A stretch of DNA of 64,000 nt, taken from Bog-473 sp963719485 (GTDB lineage: Bacteria; Actinomycetota; Acidimicrobiia; Acidimicrobiales; RAAP-2). Where the stretch lies: the NCBI GenBank assembly GCA_963719485.1, contig OY970387.1, positions 4,278,001 to 4,342,000 on the forward strand, written 5' to 3'. Within the stretch, counting starts at the first letter, position 1, and each line of letters starts with the position of its first letter. The translations under genes and the position numbers were made by a program. This document shows positions 35,751 to 45,445 of this stretch, one piece after another. The notes under the pieces are model-generated. The model ran no database searches. It was not told the DNA's origin and was given only the letters and a program-made list of their open reading frames with translations.

Positions 35751-38121
35751 TCAGGCCGCGGCGCCCATCTCGCTCTCGCTGTCGGTGGACGGCGCCTCCG
35801 TGTCCGCCCCGGTCAGGGCCGGGGTGAGCACGTCGGCGATGGTGGCCGCGAGGTGGAACGTCATGACGTCACGCACCTCCTCGGGGACATCCTCGAGGTC
35901 GTTGCCGTTGCGTTCCGGCAGGATGACCTCGGTCAGCCCCGCACGGTGGGCGGCCAGCACCTTCTGCTTGACGCCACCGATCGGCAGCACCCGGCCTTGC
36001 AGGGTGACCTCACCGGTCATCCCGACCACCGAGCGCACAGGCACGTTGCGCAGCAGGCTGACCAGCGCGGTCGTCATGGTGACGCCCGCCGAAGGTCCGT
36101 CCTTGGGGACGGCGCCGGCGGGGACGTGCACGTGGAACCGCTTGCCGGCGAAGACCGTCGGGTCGATCCCGAGCTCCTCGGCGTGCGAGCGCACGTAGGA
36201 GAGGGCGATCTCCGCCGACTCCTTCATGACGTCACCCAACTGGCCCGTGAGGGTCAGCCCCTCGGGGCCGTCGGACACGCTGGCCTCGACGAAAAGGACG
36301 TCGCCGCCCGCTCCGGTCACGGCCAATCCGGTCACGACGCCGGGCACGTTGGTGCGATCAGCCGCTTCGAAGAAGAAGTGCGGCCGTCCGAGCCAGCCCC
36401 GCACGTCGTCAGCTTCGACGACCACGGGCGCCTGGCGCTCGCCCGAAGCGAGCTTCGTCGCCACCTTGCGCAGCATCTTGCCGAGCTCACGCTCCAGGTT
36501 CCGCACACCCGCTTCCCGGGTGTAGTCGGCCACGATGGCACGCAATGCATCGTCGCTGATCTGCACCTCGTCCTCGCGGAGCGCCGCCCGAGTGAGCTGG
36601 CGGCCCACCAGATGGTGCTTGGCGATGGAGACCTTCTCGGACTCGGTGTACCCGTCGATCCGGATGATCTCCATGCGGTCGAGCAGCGGCCCCGGGATGG
36701 TGTCGACCACGTTGCCCGTGGCGATGAACAGCACCCGCGACAGGTCGAGGTCGACCTCGAGGTAGTGATCACGGAACGTGTGGTTCTGCGCCGGGTCGAG
36801 CACTTCGAGCAGCGCCGACGACGGGTCACCCCGGTAGTCGGCGCCGATCTTGTCGACCTCGTCGAGCACGATGACCGGGTTCATGGTCCCGGCTTCCCGC
36901 AGCGCGCGCACCAGGCGGCCCGGCTGGGCCCCCACGTAGGTGCGGCGGTGGCCACGGATCTCGGCCTCGTCCCGCACACCGCCCAATGAGACACGCACGA
37001 ACTTGCGACCGAGGGCGTTCGCGACGGACTCACCGAGCGACGTCTTGCCGACGCCCGGAGGCCCGACGAGGGCCAGGATGGCCCCCGAGCCGCGCCCGTC
37101 CACCGGCGCTAGGCCGCGCTCGGCCTGCAACTTGCGCACGGCGAGGTGCTCGAGGATGCGCTCCTTCACGTCGGCCAGACCGTCGTGGTCCGCTTCCAGA
37201 ATGCGCGACGCCTCTTCGATGTCGAGACGGTCCTCGGACTCGACGCCCCACGGGATTTCGAGCACGGTGTCGAGCCACGTGCGGATCCAGCCCGTCTCGG
37301 GGCTCTGGTCGCTCGTGCGCTCGAGCTTGTCGACCTCGCGCTCGACGGCCTTGCGGACATGCTCGGGGAGGTCACGCGCCTCGAGCTTGGCCCGGTAGTC
37401 GTCGGGATCGGCGTCGTCGCCGTCGCTCAGCTGCCCGAGCTCCTTGCGGATCGCATCGAGCTGGCGCCGCAGCAGGAACTCGCGCTGCGTCTTCTCCATG
37501 CCCTCTTCGACGTCCGTCTTGATCTTCTCGCGCAGGGTCACATCGGCCAGCGTGTCGCGGGCCCAACCCAGGACGAGGCGGAGCCGTGCCTCGACGTCGC
37601 GCGTCTCGAGCACCTCGCACCTTCTGCGTGAGGGAGAGGTCCGGCGAGTAGCCGGACATGTCGGCCAGGCGGCTCGGCTCGGTGATCTCTCGCAACTGTG
37701 CCGCGATGCGGCCGGCGCCGCGGCTGTGGAGGATGTTCTCCATCACGGCGCGGTACTCCCGGGCCAGCTCTATGGCGGCCGGGGTCGGCTCGGGCTCGTC
37801 GATGGGCTCGGCCTCCACCCAGAGGGCGTCGCCGGTCCCGGGGATGCCGGTGCCGATCACGGCACGGCGGTCACCGCGGATGGCCACGGCTGGCAGGCCA
37901 CCGGGGAGGTCGCCCTCCTCCATGACCTCGGCGATCACGCCGACGGCGGCGAAACGACCTTCGATGTGGGGCACCAGGAGCAGACGGCCCCCGGCAGAGC
38001 GGGCGGAGTCGACCGCGGCCCGGGCCTCATCGGACTCCAGGGCCATGGTGAACACCATCCCGGGCAGCACCACCCCTGACGTGAGGGGGAGCAATGGGAG
38101 TGTCACATTCTCGTTTGTCAT
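35751..38121 (-). CDS. lon: Lon ATP-dependent protease, frameshifted near 37616
   Basis: Lon degrades misfolded and regulatory proteins. The N-terminal LON domain starts at ATG 38121 with GAAGGG before it (LPLLPLTSGVVLPGMVF). It runs in frame to SGYSPDLSLTQKV, residue about 168. The rest is in another frame from about 37613 (VLETRDVEARLRLVLGWARDTL). Removing one C after AAGGTG restores QKVEVLETRDVEARL, the usual family sequence. The downstream part has Walker A GPPGVGKTSLG, Walker B VIVLDEVDKIG, and the protease site with DGPSAGVTM Ser and GGVKQKVLAAHRAG Lys. The joined length of about 789 residues is normal. No HspR-type repeat was seen upstream. Confidence 0.88.
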
Positions 38122-38336
38122 CGGGTTCCCTTCGGGTTCCAAATTCATCTGACTGGTCAACCATCTGGGTGGGGATGTCATTCCCGAGCGGCCCGTCCCT
38201 GGTCGGACTGCTGTAATCCTGTAATTGTTGGGGTTCCAGCATAGGAGGATGCGCCGTTCTTCCGGACGGTGTCCCACCCCTGGTCGGAGGCCCGGCGGGG
38301 CGGCGGGGCGGCCTGCCCGGGGCGTACGCTGAAACG

Positions 38337-38651
38337 GTGAGCGGCACGGAGACAGCGCCCGGCCCGGGAGCGGCCGGGGGTACGACCCTTGCGCCGGCGC
38401 GGCCGGTGCCCGACCTCGACGAGGGCGACCACGACCGCATGGCGCACATCGTCCTGGAGGGCTACACCCCCAAGGACGGCGACTTCGTCTCCATGGGCCC
38501 GAGCGTGGTGGAGGGCATCGTCAACCGGACGGCCGTGCGAGCGCTGTGCGGCAAGGAGTGGGTGCCGGGGCGGGACCCGGGACGCTACGGCCTGTGCCCG
38601 ACCTGCAAGGAGATCGCCGAGTCCATGGGGTGGAAGATCCCCGCCAGCTGA
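38337..38651 (+). CDS. DUF3039 family protein
   Basis: A 104-residue protein from GTG 38337. HDRMAHIVLEGYTP, VRALCGKEWVPGRDPGRYGLCPTCKEIAE holds the family's paired cysteines (C-GK and CPTC), probably a zinc site. The acidic and Pro-rich N-terminus is variable in the family. It is common in actinobacteria and its function is unknown. It is divergent from lon. Confidence 0.88.
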   Translation: MSGTETAPGPGAAGGTTLAPARPVPDLDEGDHDRMAHIVLEGYTPKDGDFVSMGPSVVEGIVNRTAVRALCGKEWVPGRDPGRYGLCPTCKEIAESMGWKIPAS

Positions 38652-38788
38652 GCGGTCGGACCGGGCTGCCTGACCGGGCCGTACGACTGGGGGTTGAGCT
38701 GTGCCCTTCGTGACGTCGCCCCGGCAGTTCGCTACCGTGCGGCAGACCGATGATCCGAGGCCTGGGCGGGCCGCGCGAAGGGAGCACG

Positions 38789-39916
38789 TTGGCGAGGGTC
38801 AACTTCGACGGGGTCACCAAGCACTTCGGCGACACCGCGGCGGTCGACGACCTGACGCTCCACGTCGCCGACGGTGAGCTCCTGGTGCTGCTCGGCTCGT
38901 CGGGGTGCGGCAAGACGACCGCGCTGCGGGTGGTCGCCGGCCTCGAGGAGGTGAGCACCGGCACCGTCACCATCGGCGACCGCGTGGTCAACGACATCGA
39001 CCCCAAGGACCGCGACGTGGCCATGGTCTTCCAGAGCTACGCGCTCTACCCGCACCTGACGGTGGCCAAGAACATCGAGTTCCCGCTCCGCCAGCGCGGC
39101 GTCGCCAAGGAGGAGCGGGCGACCAAGGTCAAGCGGGCCGTCGAGACGCTGGGGCTGGTCACGCTGCTCGACCGCAAGCCCGGGCAGCTCTCGGGTGGCC
39201 AGCGCCAGCGGGTGGCGCTGGCCCGGGCCATCGTGCGCGAGCCCACCGTGTTCCTCATGGACGAGCCGTTGTCCAACCTCGATGCAGCGCTGCGCGTGCA
39301 GACCCGGGCCGACATCGTCGAGCTGCAGGCGCGGCTGTCGACCACCACGCTCTACGTGACCCACGATCAGGTCGAGGCGATGACGATGGGCGACCGCATC
39401 GCCGTCATGAGCGAGGGGAAGCTGCAGCAGGTGGCGGCGCCCGAGGACCTTTACGCGCGGCCGGCCAACGCGTTCGTGGCCCACTTCCTCGGCAGCCCCG
39501 GCATGAACCTGATGGAGGGGATGCTCGTCGAGAGCGGGACGAGCGAGGCCGACGGCGCGCCGTGGCCCCGCATGCTGAGCGTGGCCTTCGCCGGTGCGGC
39601 GGTGGCGCTGCCCGCCGCGGTGGCCGACACCGTGCGCGGGTCCGGACCCGACGTCGTGCTGGGCCTGCGCCCCGAGGCGCTGCACCTCAGCCCCGACGGG
39701 GCTATCGGCGCCACCGTGATCATCGTCGAGCTGCTGGGCGCCGAGACCCATGTGATCTGCCACACCGAGACGGGGGCCCGGATCATCGTGCGCCAGAGCG
39801 CCGCGGCTGCCAAGCCCAAGCTCGGCGAGGCCGTGCGCATCGCCGTCGACCCCGACCCGGCGACGTACCACCTCTTCGACGCCGCCACCGGCGCCCGCCT
39901 GGGCGGGGCACCGTGA
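38789..39916 (+). CDS. Carbohydrate ABC transporter ATP-binding protein (UgpC/MsmK type)
   Basis: I prefer TTG 38789, preceded by GAAGGGAGCACG; an upstream ATG at 38750 is possible. LLGSSGCGKTTALRVVAGLEE is Walker A, QSYALYPHLTVAKNIEFPL the Q-loop, LSGGQRQRVALARA the ABC signature, and VFLMDEPLSNLD Walker B. YVTHDQVEAMTMGDRIAVMS contains the switch His. A C-terminal TOBE-like domain of about 120 residues follows. This ATPase type serves CUT1 sugar importers. Its stop overlaps the permease GTG, so the four genes ATPase-permease-permease-binding protein form one operon. Confidence 0.9.
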   Translation: MARVNFDGVTKHFGDTAAVDDLTLHVADGELLVLLGSSGCGKTTALRVVAGLEEVSTGTVTIGDRVVNDIDPKDRDVAMVFQSYALYPHLTVAKNIEFPLRQRGVAKEERATKVKRAVETLGLVTLLDRKPGQLSGGQRQRVALARAIVREPTVFLMDEPLSNLDAALRVQTRADIVELQARLSTTTLYVTHDQVEAMTMGDRIAVMSEGKLQQVAAPEDLYARPANAFVAHFLGSPGMNLMEGMLVESGTSEADGAPWPRMLSVAFAGAAVALPAAVADTVRGSGPDVVLGLRPEALHLSPDGAIGATVIIVELLGAETHVICHTETGARIIVRQSAAAAKPKLGEAVRIAVDPDPATYHLFDAATGARLGGAP

Positions 39917-40889
39917 CGGCGGTCACCACGGTCGCCGCGCCCGACCCGACCCCGGCCGGCCCGCAGGGCGGGCCCCCGGTGGTCCGCGCGAAGCCGGGAG
40001 CGGCCGCGCGCGCCGCAGGCGCAAGCAGGCGCTGCTGGCCTACGTGCTGCTACTCCCAGCGCTCGTGCTCTTCGGGGTCTTCTCCTTCTATCCCTTCCTG
40101 CGCAACTTCAAGCTGATGCTCTACGAGACCCCGCCGGTACCGGGCCTGCCTGCGCACTACGTGGGGCTGCACCAGATCATCCCCACCATCACCTCGGCCC
40201 AGTTCACGCAGAGCCTCGTCACCACGCTCCTCTTCATCGTCTTGGTGGTGCCGATCAGCCTCATCGCGGGGCTGGCGCTGGCGGTGGCGGCGCACCGCAA
40301 GCTCAAGGGCATGGCCGGGTACCGGGTGATCTTCTCCTCCACGGTGGTGAGCTCGGTGGCGGTGGCCTCGGTCGTCTTCGGGACGCTGCTCAACCCGGTG
40401 GTCGGCCTGCTGCCTTGGCTCGGCATCAACCCGACCCCACCGGCCCTCGAAAACCCGACCTGGGCCCTCCCCGCCGTAGCGCTGATCACCATCTGGCAGT
40501 TCCTGGGGTTGACCTTCATCATCATGCTGGCCGGGCTGCAGTCGGTGCCCGACGAGCTACTGGAGGCCGCGCGCATCGACGGCGCCGGCCCGTGGACGCG
40601 CTTCTGGCGCATGACGGTGCCGCTCCTCTCCCCCACCATCTTCTTCGCCGGTGTCATCAGCACGATCTACGCCTTCCAGGCCTTCGGCGCGGTCGACATC
40701 CTCATCGGTCCGCAGAACTCGGTGCGCCTGCACACCAACGTGCTGATCTACAACATCGTCAACACCCTGCAGATCGAGAACAACGCCGGCGCCGCCGCCA
40801 TCCTCGCCATCGTCCTCTTCCTGATTCTGCTCGTCCTCACCATTCTGCAGATGCGCTTCCTGGAACGCCGGGTGACCTATGCCCGCTGA
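39913..40889 (+). CDS. ABC sugar transporter permease (UgpA type), frameshifted near 40005
   Basis: The GTG at 39913 overlaps the ATPase stop as GTGA and begins a Pro/Ala-rich leader. At about 40000-40015, in GCGGCCGCGCGCGCCGC, the frame must change by one base to reach RRRRKQALLAYVLLLPALVLFGVFSFYPF, the first membrane helix. The remainder is a typical CUT1 permease with six helices. The EAA loop EAARIDGAGPWTRFWRMTVPLLSP lies near the C-terminal third. A GTG at 40044 could restart translation but has no ribosome site and would lose part of helix one. Confidence 0.82.
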
Positions 40890-41769
40890 CGTGCTCCCGT
40901 CCCAGGCGTCGGAGGCGGCAGAGGCAGACGTGGCCGCCCGGCACCGGCACCGGCGCGGGTGGCGAACCGTCGGCAGCTACACCTTGCTGACCGCCGGCGC
41001 CGTCATCATCCTGTTCCCGATCTACGTCACGATCGTGAACTCCCTCCTTCCCCTGAACCAGCTGGTCCACCAACCGCCGCCTCTCTTCCCGACCAATCCG
41101 CAGTGGCACGACTACAGCGCGGCGTGGAACGGCGGGCAGATGTCCAAGTACATGACGACCTCGGCGATCATGACGGCGATCATCGTGGCCGGCCAGCTGG
41201 TCACGTCCGTCCTGGCCGCCTACGCCTTCGCGTTCTTGACCTTCCCGTTCAAGCGCACCCTCTTCGTCGTCTGCCTGGCCACCCTCATGATCCCGCTGGA
41301 GGTGACCTTCATCACCAACCTGGACACCATCACCTCGCTGCACTGGTTCAACACGTACGCGGGGCTGTCCATCCCGTTCCTGGCCACCGGGTTCGGCATC
41401 TTCCTGCTGCGCCAGGCCTTCCTGCAGATCCCGCGCGACCTGCAGGAGGCGGCCCAGCTCGACGGCTACGGCCATTTCCGTTTCATGACGCGGGTGGCGG
41501 TGCCGCTGGCTCGCCCGTCCCTCGCCGCGCTGGCCGTCTTCTCGTTCCTGGGCGCCTGGAACCAGTACCTGTGGCCACTGGTGTCGACCGGCGGGACGAC
41601 GCCGCTGAACACGGTGCAGATCGGCTTGAAGCAGCTGCTCGGCACGCAGGTGTCCACAATCCCCGTGGCGCTCGCCGGCACCGTCATCGCCTTCGTGCCG
41701 CTGGTGATCCTCCTCCTGGTCTTCCAGAAGCAGCTCGTCCGCAGCCTCACGACGGGCGCCGTCAAGTAG
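40879..41769 (+). CDS. ABC sugar transporter permease (UgpE type)
   Basis: A 296-residue CUT1 permease. Six membrane helices include VGSYTLLTAGAVIILFPIYV near the N-terminus and ALAGTVIAFVPLVILLLVF at the end. The EAA loop EAAQLDGYGHFRFMTRVAVPLARP near residue 195 docks on the ATPase. It overlaps the previous permease by 11 bp, which supports tight coupling. Confidence 0.92.
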   Translation: MPADVLPSQASEAAEADVAARHRHRRGWRTVGSYTLLTAGAVIILFPIYVTIVNSLLPLNQLVHQPPPLFPTNPQWHDYSAAWNGGQMSKYMTTSAIMTAIIVAGQLVTSVLAAYAFAFLTFPFKRTLFVVCLATLMIPLEVTFITNLDTITSLHWFNTYAGLSIPFLATGFGIFLLRQAFLQIPRDLQEAAQLDGYGHFRFMTRVAVPLARPSLAALAVFSFLGAWNQYLWPLVSTGGTTPLNTVQIGLKQLLGTQVSTIPVALAGTVIAFVPLVILLLVFQKQLVRSLTTGAVK

Positions 41770-41808
41770 CGCGGTGCAACCGAGAAACGTACCTCCGGGT
41801 GCTAGGCA

Positions 41809-43224
41809 ATGACCATGCGGACCCCTCGTCTCTCCAAACTCGCGGCCGCCGCCCTCTTCGTCACGACGCTCAGCGGCACCGCGGCCTCCGCTGCCGTCGG
41901 CGGGAGCGCGCCGGCCGGTGCCGCCAGCCTCCCCGCCTGCAACCTCAAGGCGCTGGCCAACCACAAGGGTCTGGTCACCATCACCTTCTGGGAGTCGGCC
42001 TCCCAGGCCAACCTGACGGTGCTGCAGGGGATCACGAACGCCTTCAACTCGTCGCAATCCAAGGTGCACGTCACCCTCGTCACCCAGGCGGGCTACGACG
42101 ACACCTGGCAGAAATATCTGGCCGGGCTCTCCAGCGGGCAGCTGCCCGACGCGGTGCAGCTGCAGGACCAACGCACCCAGGCCGCCATCGACACCGGGTC
42201 GTTCCTGCCCGTGCAGTCGTGCATGAACGCGGCCAAGTACTCGACGAGCGACTACCTGCCGCGACCCCTCGCCTACTGGAAGGTGAACGGCGTGCAATGG
42301 GCCCTTCCCTTCGCGGTGTCGGCGCCGATCCTGTACTACAACCAGAACGCCTTCACGAAGGCCGGCCTCAACCCGGCCGACCCCCCGACCACGCTCCCCC
42401 AGATGGTGGCCGACGCCAAGGCGCTGAAGGCCTCCGGCAGTGGCATGGGCCTCGTCCTCGACCCCTGGCACCTCGAGACGTGGCTGGCCTCGGCCAACCA
42501 GCTCTTCGTGAACAACAAGAACGGCCGCAGCACCCGCGCCACCAAGGGCTCGTTCGACAACAAGACCGCGGTGTCCATCTTCAGCCAGCTGAGCACGCTG
42601 GTGCGCTCGGGCGACGCCACCACTAACCCGTCGACCGGGCCCGACCAGTACGACAACCTCCTCGGCATCGGCAGCGGCAAGTACGGCATGACGATCGAGA
42701 CGTCGGCCGCCCTCGGCACGGTGACCCAGCTCCTCGGCAGCGGGAAGTACGCCAGCGTCAAAATCGGGATCGGCCCCTTCCCCGTCTACAGCTCGTCGGC
42801 GCAGGGCGCCATCGAGCCGGGCGGTTCGGGCGTCTACATCTCGAACAAGGTCCCGGCCGTCGACCAGGCGGCGTCGTGGCAGTTCGTGTCCTACCTCATG
42901 AACACGCAGAGCCAGGCCACCTGGGCGGCGGGCACCGGCTACATCCCCGTCCGCAAGTCGTCGGCGCAGACGGCGACCGTCGAGCACCTCTGGGCCACCA
43001 GCCCCGGGTACAAGGTCGCCTACGACGAGGTCAACAACGGGGTCAACAGCCCGGCCACCTCCGGCTCGGTGATCGGCCCGTACGCCGACGTGCGCACCGA
43101 CGTGCTCAACGCCGAGATCTCGATGTTCACCCAGGGCGTGCAGCCGGCCAAGGCGGTGAGCTCGGCGGAGCAGAACGTCAACAGCACGATCTCGAACTAC
43201 AACAGCCGGCTCGGTGCCTCGTAG
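41809..43224 (+). CDS. Extracellular sugar-binding protein (family 1)
   Basis: A 471-residue periplasmic-type binding protein with a signal peptide (KLAAAALFVTTLSGTAASAA). LVTITFWESASQAN near residue 55 starts the mature fold, and YDDTWQKYLAGLSSGQLPDAVQLQD, QWALPFAVSAPILYYNQNAFTKAGL and the later EPGGSGVYISNKV match UgpB/maltose-binding types. It has no lipobox cysteine directly after the signal, so it may be freely secreted or anchored otherwise. The likely ligands are sugars or glycerophosphodiesters. It is the last gene of the importer operon. Confidence 0.88.
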   Translation: MTMRTPRLSKLAAAALFVTTLSGTAASAAVGGSAPAGAASLPACNLKALANHKGLVTITFWESASQANLTVLQGITNAFNSSQSKVHVTLVTQAGYDDTWQKYLAGLSSGQLPDAVQLQDQRTQAAIDTGSFLPVQSCMNAAKYSTSDYLPRPLAYWKVNGVQWALPFAVSAPILYYNQNAFTKAGLNPADPPTTLPQMVADAKALKASGSGMGLVLDPWHLETWLASANQLFVNNKNGRSTRATKGSFDNKTAVSIFSQLSTLVRSGDATTNPSTGPDQYDNLLGIGSGKYGMTIETSAALGTVTQLLGSGKYASVKIGIGPFPVYSSSAQGAIEPGGSGVYISNKVPAVDQAASWQFVSYLMNTQSQATWAAGTGYIPVRKSSAQTATVEHLWATSPGYKVAYDEVNNGVNSPATSGSVIGPYADVRTDVLNAEISMFTQGVQPAKAVSSAEQNVNSTISNYNSRLGAS

Positions 43225-43400
43225 GAGCCTCCCGCCGGACCGCACCTCCCCGCCACATCGGCACGCGGGGACCATTCCTCAATAGGGCCGAAAGTCACAA
43301 CGCCGATGAAGAACCGTAGTTCGGGCGGGGGCTTCGGTATTCTCCCATGGCGGAAAGTGCGCTCCGCGGCGTGTGTCGAGCACGACTTGGAGGAACGGCA

Positions 43401-44309
43401 ATGGTGGTTCAGGACACGGACACGGTGGGGCTCGCCGCCTACCGGGCCCTGTTCGCGCACAGCTCCGAGGGCGTGTTCTTCTGCACCCACGACGGAGGGA
43501 TCACCGCGGCCAACCCGGCCGCCTGCGCCATGCTCGACATGACCGCGGAGGAGATCTGCCGCCTCGGAAGCGACGGGCTGGTGGACCAGGAGGACCCCCG
43601 CTGGGGTATCGCGGTCGCCGAGCGGGAGCGCACCGGGTCGGCCGTGGGCGTGGCCCGGCTGCGCCGGGGTGACGGCCGCTACACGGAGATCGAAATGACG
43701 GCGCTGCAGTTCCGCGATGCGGAGGGCGCGCTGCAGATGTGCTGCATCCTGCACGACCTGACCGGGCGCCTCGCCATTGAGCGCGAGCTCGAGGAGCTGA
43801 GTGCCCGCCTGCTCCAGCTGTCACGCGGCGACGAGCTGACCGGCTTCCAGAACCGCCGCGGCCTACTGGCGTCGGGGACCCAGTTGCTGCAGCTGGCCGA
43901 CCGCCAGGACGCGCCGGTGCAGGCGCTCTTCGTGGACGTCGACAACGTGCAGGAGCTGAACGAGCGCCTGGGCCACCAGGCAGGCGACGCGGCGCTCCAG
44001 GCGGTGGCCCGCACCCTGTCGGTGACGTTCCGCAAGAACGACGTGCTGGCCCGCATCGGCGGGACCCAGTTCCTGGTGCTGACCCTCCACCCCGCCGAGC
44101 CCGACTGCTCCGCCCTGACCGGACGCATCCAAGCCCACCTCTGCGCACCCGAGACGAGGGAGTTCGTCGGCGCCGCCGTCGACGTCTGCTGCGGCTGGAC
44201 GACGCGCCAGGCCGGTGAGCGCACCTCGCTCGAAGACCTGGTGGCCCGCTCGGACTGGGCCATGATGGAGTCCCGCGAGGCGCGGCGGGGCGCACCGACC
44301 ACCTCCTGA
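43401..44309 (+). CDS. PAS domain protein with degenerate GGDEF
   Basis: I choose ATG 43401, preceded by TTGGAGGAACGGCA, over ATG 43347; this gives 302 residues. Residues about 10-125 form a PAS domain (LFAHSSEGVFFCTHDGGITAANPAACAML). Residues about 140-290 are a diguanylate-cyclase fold (DELTGFQNRRGLL, ALFVDVDNVQELNERLGHQAGD). The signature is ARIGGTQFLVL, so GGDEF is GGTQF and catalysis should be lost. I infer a sensory or binding protein. It stands between the two importers. Confidence 0.85.
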   Translation: MVVQDTDTVGLAAYRALFAHSSEGVFFCTHDGGITAANPAACAMLDMTAEEICRLGSDGLVDQEDPRWGIAVAERERTGSAVGVARLRRGDGRYTEIEMTALQFRDAEGALQMCCILHDLTGRLAIERELEELSARLLQLSRGDELTGFQNRRGLLASGTQLLQLADRQDAPVQALFVDVDNVQELNERLGHQAGDAALQAVARTLSVTFRKNDVLARIGGTQFLVLTLHPAEPDCSALTGRIQAHLCAPETREFVGAAVDVCCGWTTRQAGERTSLEDLVARSDWAMMESREARRGAPTTS

Positions 44310-44398
44310 CCAGGGACGTTGCTCCCACCGTTCTGTCGTCTCGCTATTCCTGACTAATCCGGTTGGATTTAGCAATCCACGTGTATTAAGTTGCAAGG

Positions 44399-45433
44399 AT
44401 GCACAGAGACCCCTTGCACCCCGACGCGCCCACGGGCGCCCGCCACCGGCTCGGCCAGAGCTCCGCCATCGGCGCCCTGGCCCTCTGCGGCCTCGCCTTC
44501 ACCGCTCTCCCGGCGGGCGCGCAGGGCGGCTCCGTGAACCTGGTGGCCTATTCGACCCCCAAGCCCGCCTACAGCGTGCTGGCCGCCGCCTTCGCCAAGA
44601 CCAAGGCGGGAGCGGGCGTGACGGTGACCCCCTCCTTCGGGCCGTCGGGCACCCAGGCCACGTCAGTGGTCAACGGGCTCCCGGCCGACGTCGTGAACTT
44701 CTCGCTGTCGACGGACGTGGACAAGGTCGTCAAGGCCGGCCTGGTGTCGAGCACGTGGGACAACGGCCCCACCAAGGGCATGGTCACCAACTCCATCGTC
44801 TCCTTCGTCGTCCGCAAGGGGAACCCCAAGCACATCACGACCTGGGCCGACCTGGTGAAGTCCGGGGTGCAGGTCGTGACGCCGAACGTCTTCAGCTCGG
44901 GCAGCGCCAAGTGGAACCTCATGGCGGCCTACGGCGCGCAGATCTCGCTCGGCCAGTCGCCGGCGCAGGCGCAGGCCTATCTCTCGAAGCTGCTGCACAA
45001 CACGGTGGCCCAGCCCTCCAGCGCGAGTGCGGCGCTGCAGACGTTCCTCTCGGGCCAGGGCGACGTGCTGCTCGACTACGAGGACGACGCGCTCTACGCC
45101 AAGAGCCAGGGCGAGGCGATCTCCATCGTGACCCCGCCGCAGACGATCCTGATTCAGAACCCGATCGCGGTCACCAAGACGGCGAGCCCGGCGGCCAAGG
45201 CGTTCGTGGCCTATCTGCTCTCCCCCGCCGGGCAGACGGTCTGGGGCAAGCAGGGCTATCGCCCCGTCCTTCCCGCGGTCGCGGCCAAGTTCAACTTCCC
45301 CGAGCCCAAGACGCTGTTCACCATCACGAAGTTCGGCGGGTGGACCGCGGTGAACACGAAGTTCTTCGACCCCACGTCGGGCATCGTGGCCAAGGTCGAG
45401 CAGTCGCTCGGCGTCTCCACCGCCAGCGGGTAG
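44399..45433 (+). CDS. Sulfate/thiosulfate-binding protein
   Basis: A 344-residue solute-binding protein with a secretion signal (AIGALALCGLAFTALPAGAQ). VNLVAYSTPKPAYSVLAAAF, TVTPSFGPSGTQATSVVNGLPADVVNFSLSTDV, NSIVSFVVRKGNPK and DVLLDYEDDALYA match Sbp/CysP proteins. The following genes are a CysT-CysW-CysA set. Upstream, AATCCGGTTGGATT at 44356-44369 is a small inverted repeat and a TATTAA hexamer is at 44384, possible promoter or operator elements. The AAGG before ATG is unusually close. Confidence 0.9.
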   Translation: MHRDPLHPDAPTGARHRLGQSSAIGALALCGLAFTALPAGAQGGSVNLVAYSTPKPAYSVLAAAFAKTKAGAGVTVTPSFGPSGTQATSVVNGLPADVVNFSLSTDVDKVVKAGLVSSTWDNGPTKGMVTNSIVSFVVRKGNPKHITTWADLVKSGVQVVTPNVFSSGSAKWNLMAAYGAQISLGQSPAQAQAYLSKLLHNTVAQPSSASAALQTFLSGQGDVLLDYEDDALYAKSQGEAISIVTPPQTILIQNPIAVTKTASPAAKAFVAYLLSPAGQTVWGKQGYRPVLPAVAAKFNFPEPKTLFTITKFGGWTAVNTKFFDPTSGIVAKVEQSLGVSTASG

Positions 45434-45445
45434 CGGCCGCGTCGC

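Noticed and set aside
38122..38336. HspR-type heat-shock operator upstream of lon.
   Set aside because: No CTTGAGT-N7-ACTCAAG pattern or close variant is present.
40044..40889. Permease starting at GTG 40044 without a frameshift.
   Set aside because: There is no ribosome site, it would cut into the first membrane helix, and the GTGA overlap at 39913 marks the natural start.
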